A DNA stretch of 8,540 bases from Bacteroidota bacterium. Lineage in GTDB: Bacteria; Bacteroidota; Bacteroidia; Bacteroidales; JADFUO01. The notes beneath the pieces are model-generated. The model was not told where the DNA came from and ran no database searches. It was given only the letters and a program-made list of their open reading frames with translations. The position numbers and the translations under genes are program-made. The DNA is taken from assembly GCA_015222115.1 (NCBI GenBank), contig JADFUO010000106.1, positions 1 through 8,540 of the forward strand, written 5' to 3'. Shown in pieces: positions 8,401-8,540 of the stretch. The number at the start of each line of letters is the position of its first letter. Positions within the stretch are counted from its first letter, which is position 1.

Positions 8401-8516
8401 CGAATAAGGCAGTTCAACAGTTTCATTGTTTTCCAGAAAAATTGTAAACTGTCCTGATTTAGTTTCATCTAACATAAAAACATCTATTTGATCAAGTTCA
8501 CCGGATAGTACCTGGT
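5401..8516 (-). CDS. C13-like cysteine peptidase with beta-helix and T9SS sorting domain, 5'-truncated
   Basis: Secreted multidomain protein, at least 1037 residues; the start is missing. Numbers count from the Met at 8473-8475, which is internal: the frame continues upstream (QVLSGELDQIDVF) to the contig edge and no signal peptide is present. Residues about 102-330 form a legumain-like clan CD peptidase: YAVIINGCDLNRYWNDISAIY (104-124), catalytic His204 in FIFIDDHG, nucleophile Cys245 in VVMEPCEIGGF, then NRSIQTASDDESSWAEMW. An EF-hand loop DINGDGYVQMEE (338-349) follows. Residues about 405-730 are Asn/Ile-rich short strands (ITNNNINGFYNGIQI, GGNYIHNNNYGVRLF) typical of a right-handed parallel beta-helix. 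Residues about 757-905 are helical and TPR-like. Residues about 939-1024 are a type A T9SS sorting domain (LSQNIPNPFSNTTTIYY ... LPAGIYYYSLLINGK ... MIVIK). The protein should cross the outer membrane through T9SS and be cell-anchored or released. Its proteolytic target is unknown; activity is inferred from the conserved dyad. Confidence 0.9.
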
Positions 8517-8540
8517 CTGTCTCTTATACACATCTCCGAG
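8517..8540. other. sequencing adapter remnant (Tn5 mosaic end, Nextera)
   Basis: Bases 8517-8535 read CTGTCTCTTATACACATCT, identical to the 19-bp Tn5 mosaic end used in Nextera libraries, and 8536-8540 (CCGAG) match the first bases of the adjoining read-2 adapter. It sits exactly at the contig end. This is library contamination, not genomic sequence or a natural transposon end. In the frame of the peptidase gene it introduces a TAA stop at 8524-8526 on the minus strand. Confidence 0.97.

Noticed and set aside
8517..8540. Natural transposon end or attachment site at the contig edge
   Set aside because: The sequence is the engineered hyperactive Tn5 mosaic end followed by Nextera adapter bases at the very end of the contig, so it is a library artefact.

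Overview
The window is AT-rich DNA from an uncultured-looking member of the Bacteroidota. The strongest taxonomic clues are a type IX secretion (T9SS) C-terminal sorting domain on a large secreted protein, absence of Shine-Dalgarno-like sequence before the starts, and the style of the lipoprotein and outer-membrane protein. It looks like a metagenomic or draft contig. Both ends cut through genes, and the last 24 bases (8517-8540) are not genomic: they match the Tn5 mosaic end plus the start of a Nextera sequencing adapter.

Left part, plus strand (1-2828): the end of an ABC transporter operon of the YbhF-YbhS-YbhR type. It holds the 3' part of the ATPase gene, then two homologous six-helix ABC-2 permeases that together would form the membrane channel. 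The permeases are one base apart. The ATPase and first permease are separated by 118 bp that hold two inverted arrays of a 7-bp repeat, five units each. A perfect 15-bp-stem hairpin (2834-2867) closes the operon and lies between convergent genes.

Right part, minus strand (2898-8516), in transcription order: (i) a very large gene, cut off at its 5' end by the contig edge, for a T9SS-exported protein with a legumain-like (C13, clan CD) cysteine peptidase domain, an EF-hand calcium loop, a parallel beta-helix stalk, a helical TPR-like segment and a T9SS sorting domain; (ii) a 235-residue outer-membrane beta-barrel protein; (iii) a 541-residue lipoprotein with an extraordinary tryptophan tract (10 Trp in 16 residues) and a cysteine- and aromatic-rich C-terminal half. 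Genes (ii) and (iii) are 23 bp apart and probably form an operon; 146 bp with a weak terminator-like hairpin separate them from (i). All three products are predicted to sit at or outside the outer membrane, but nothing in the sequence proves that they work together.

I see no CRISPR array, RNA gene, transposase or phage gene. The most notable observations are the adapter-generated false stop that makes a truncated peptidase gene look complete, the mirrored heptamer arrays, the Trp-rich lipoprotein, and the domain architecture of the peptidase.
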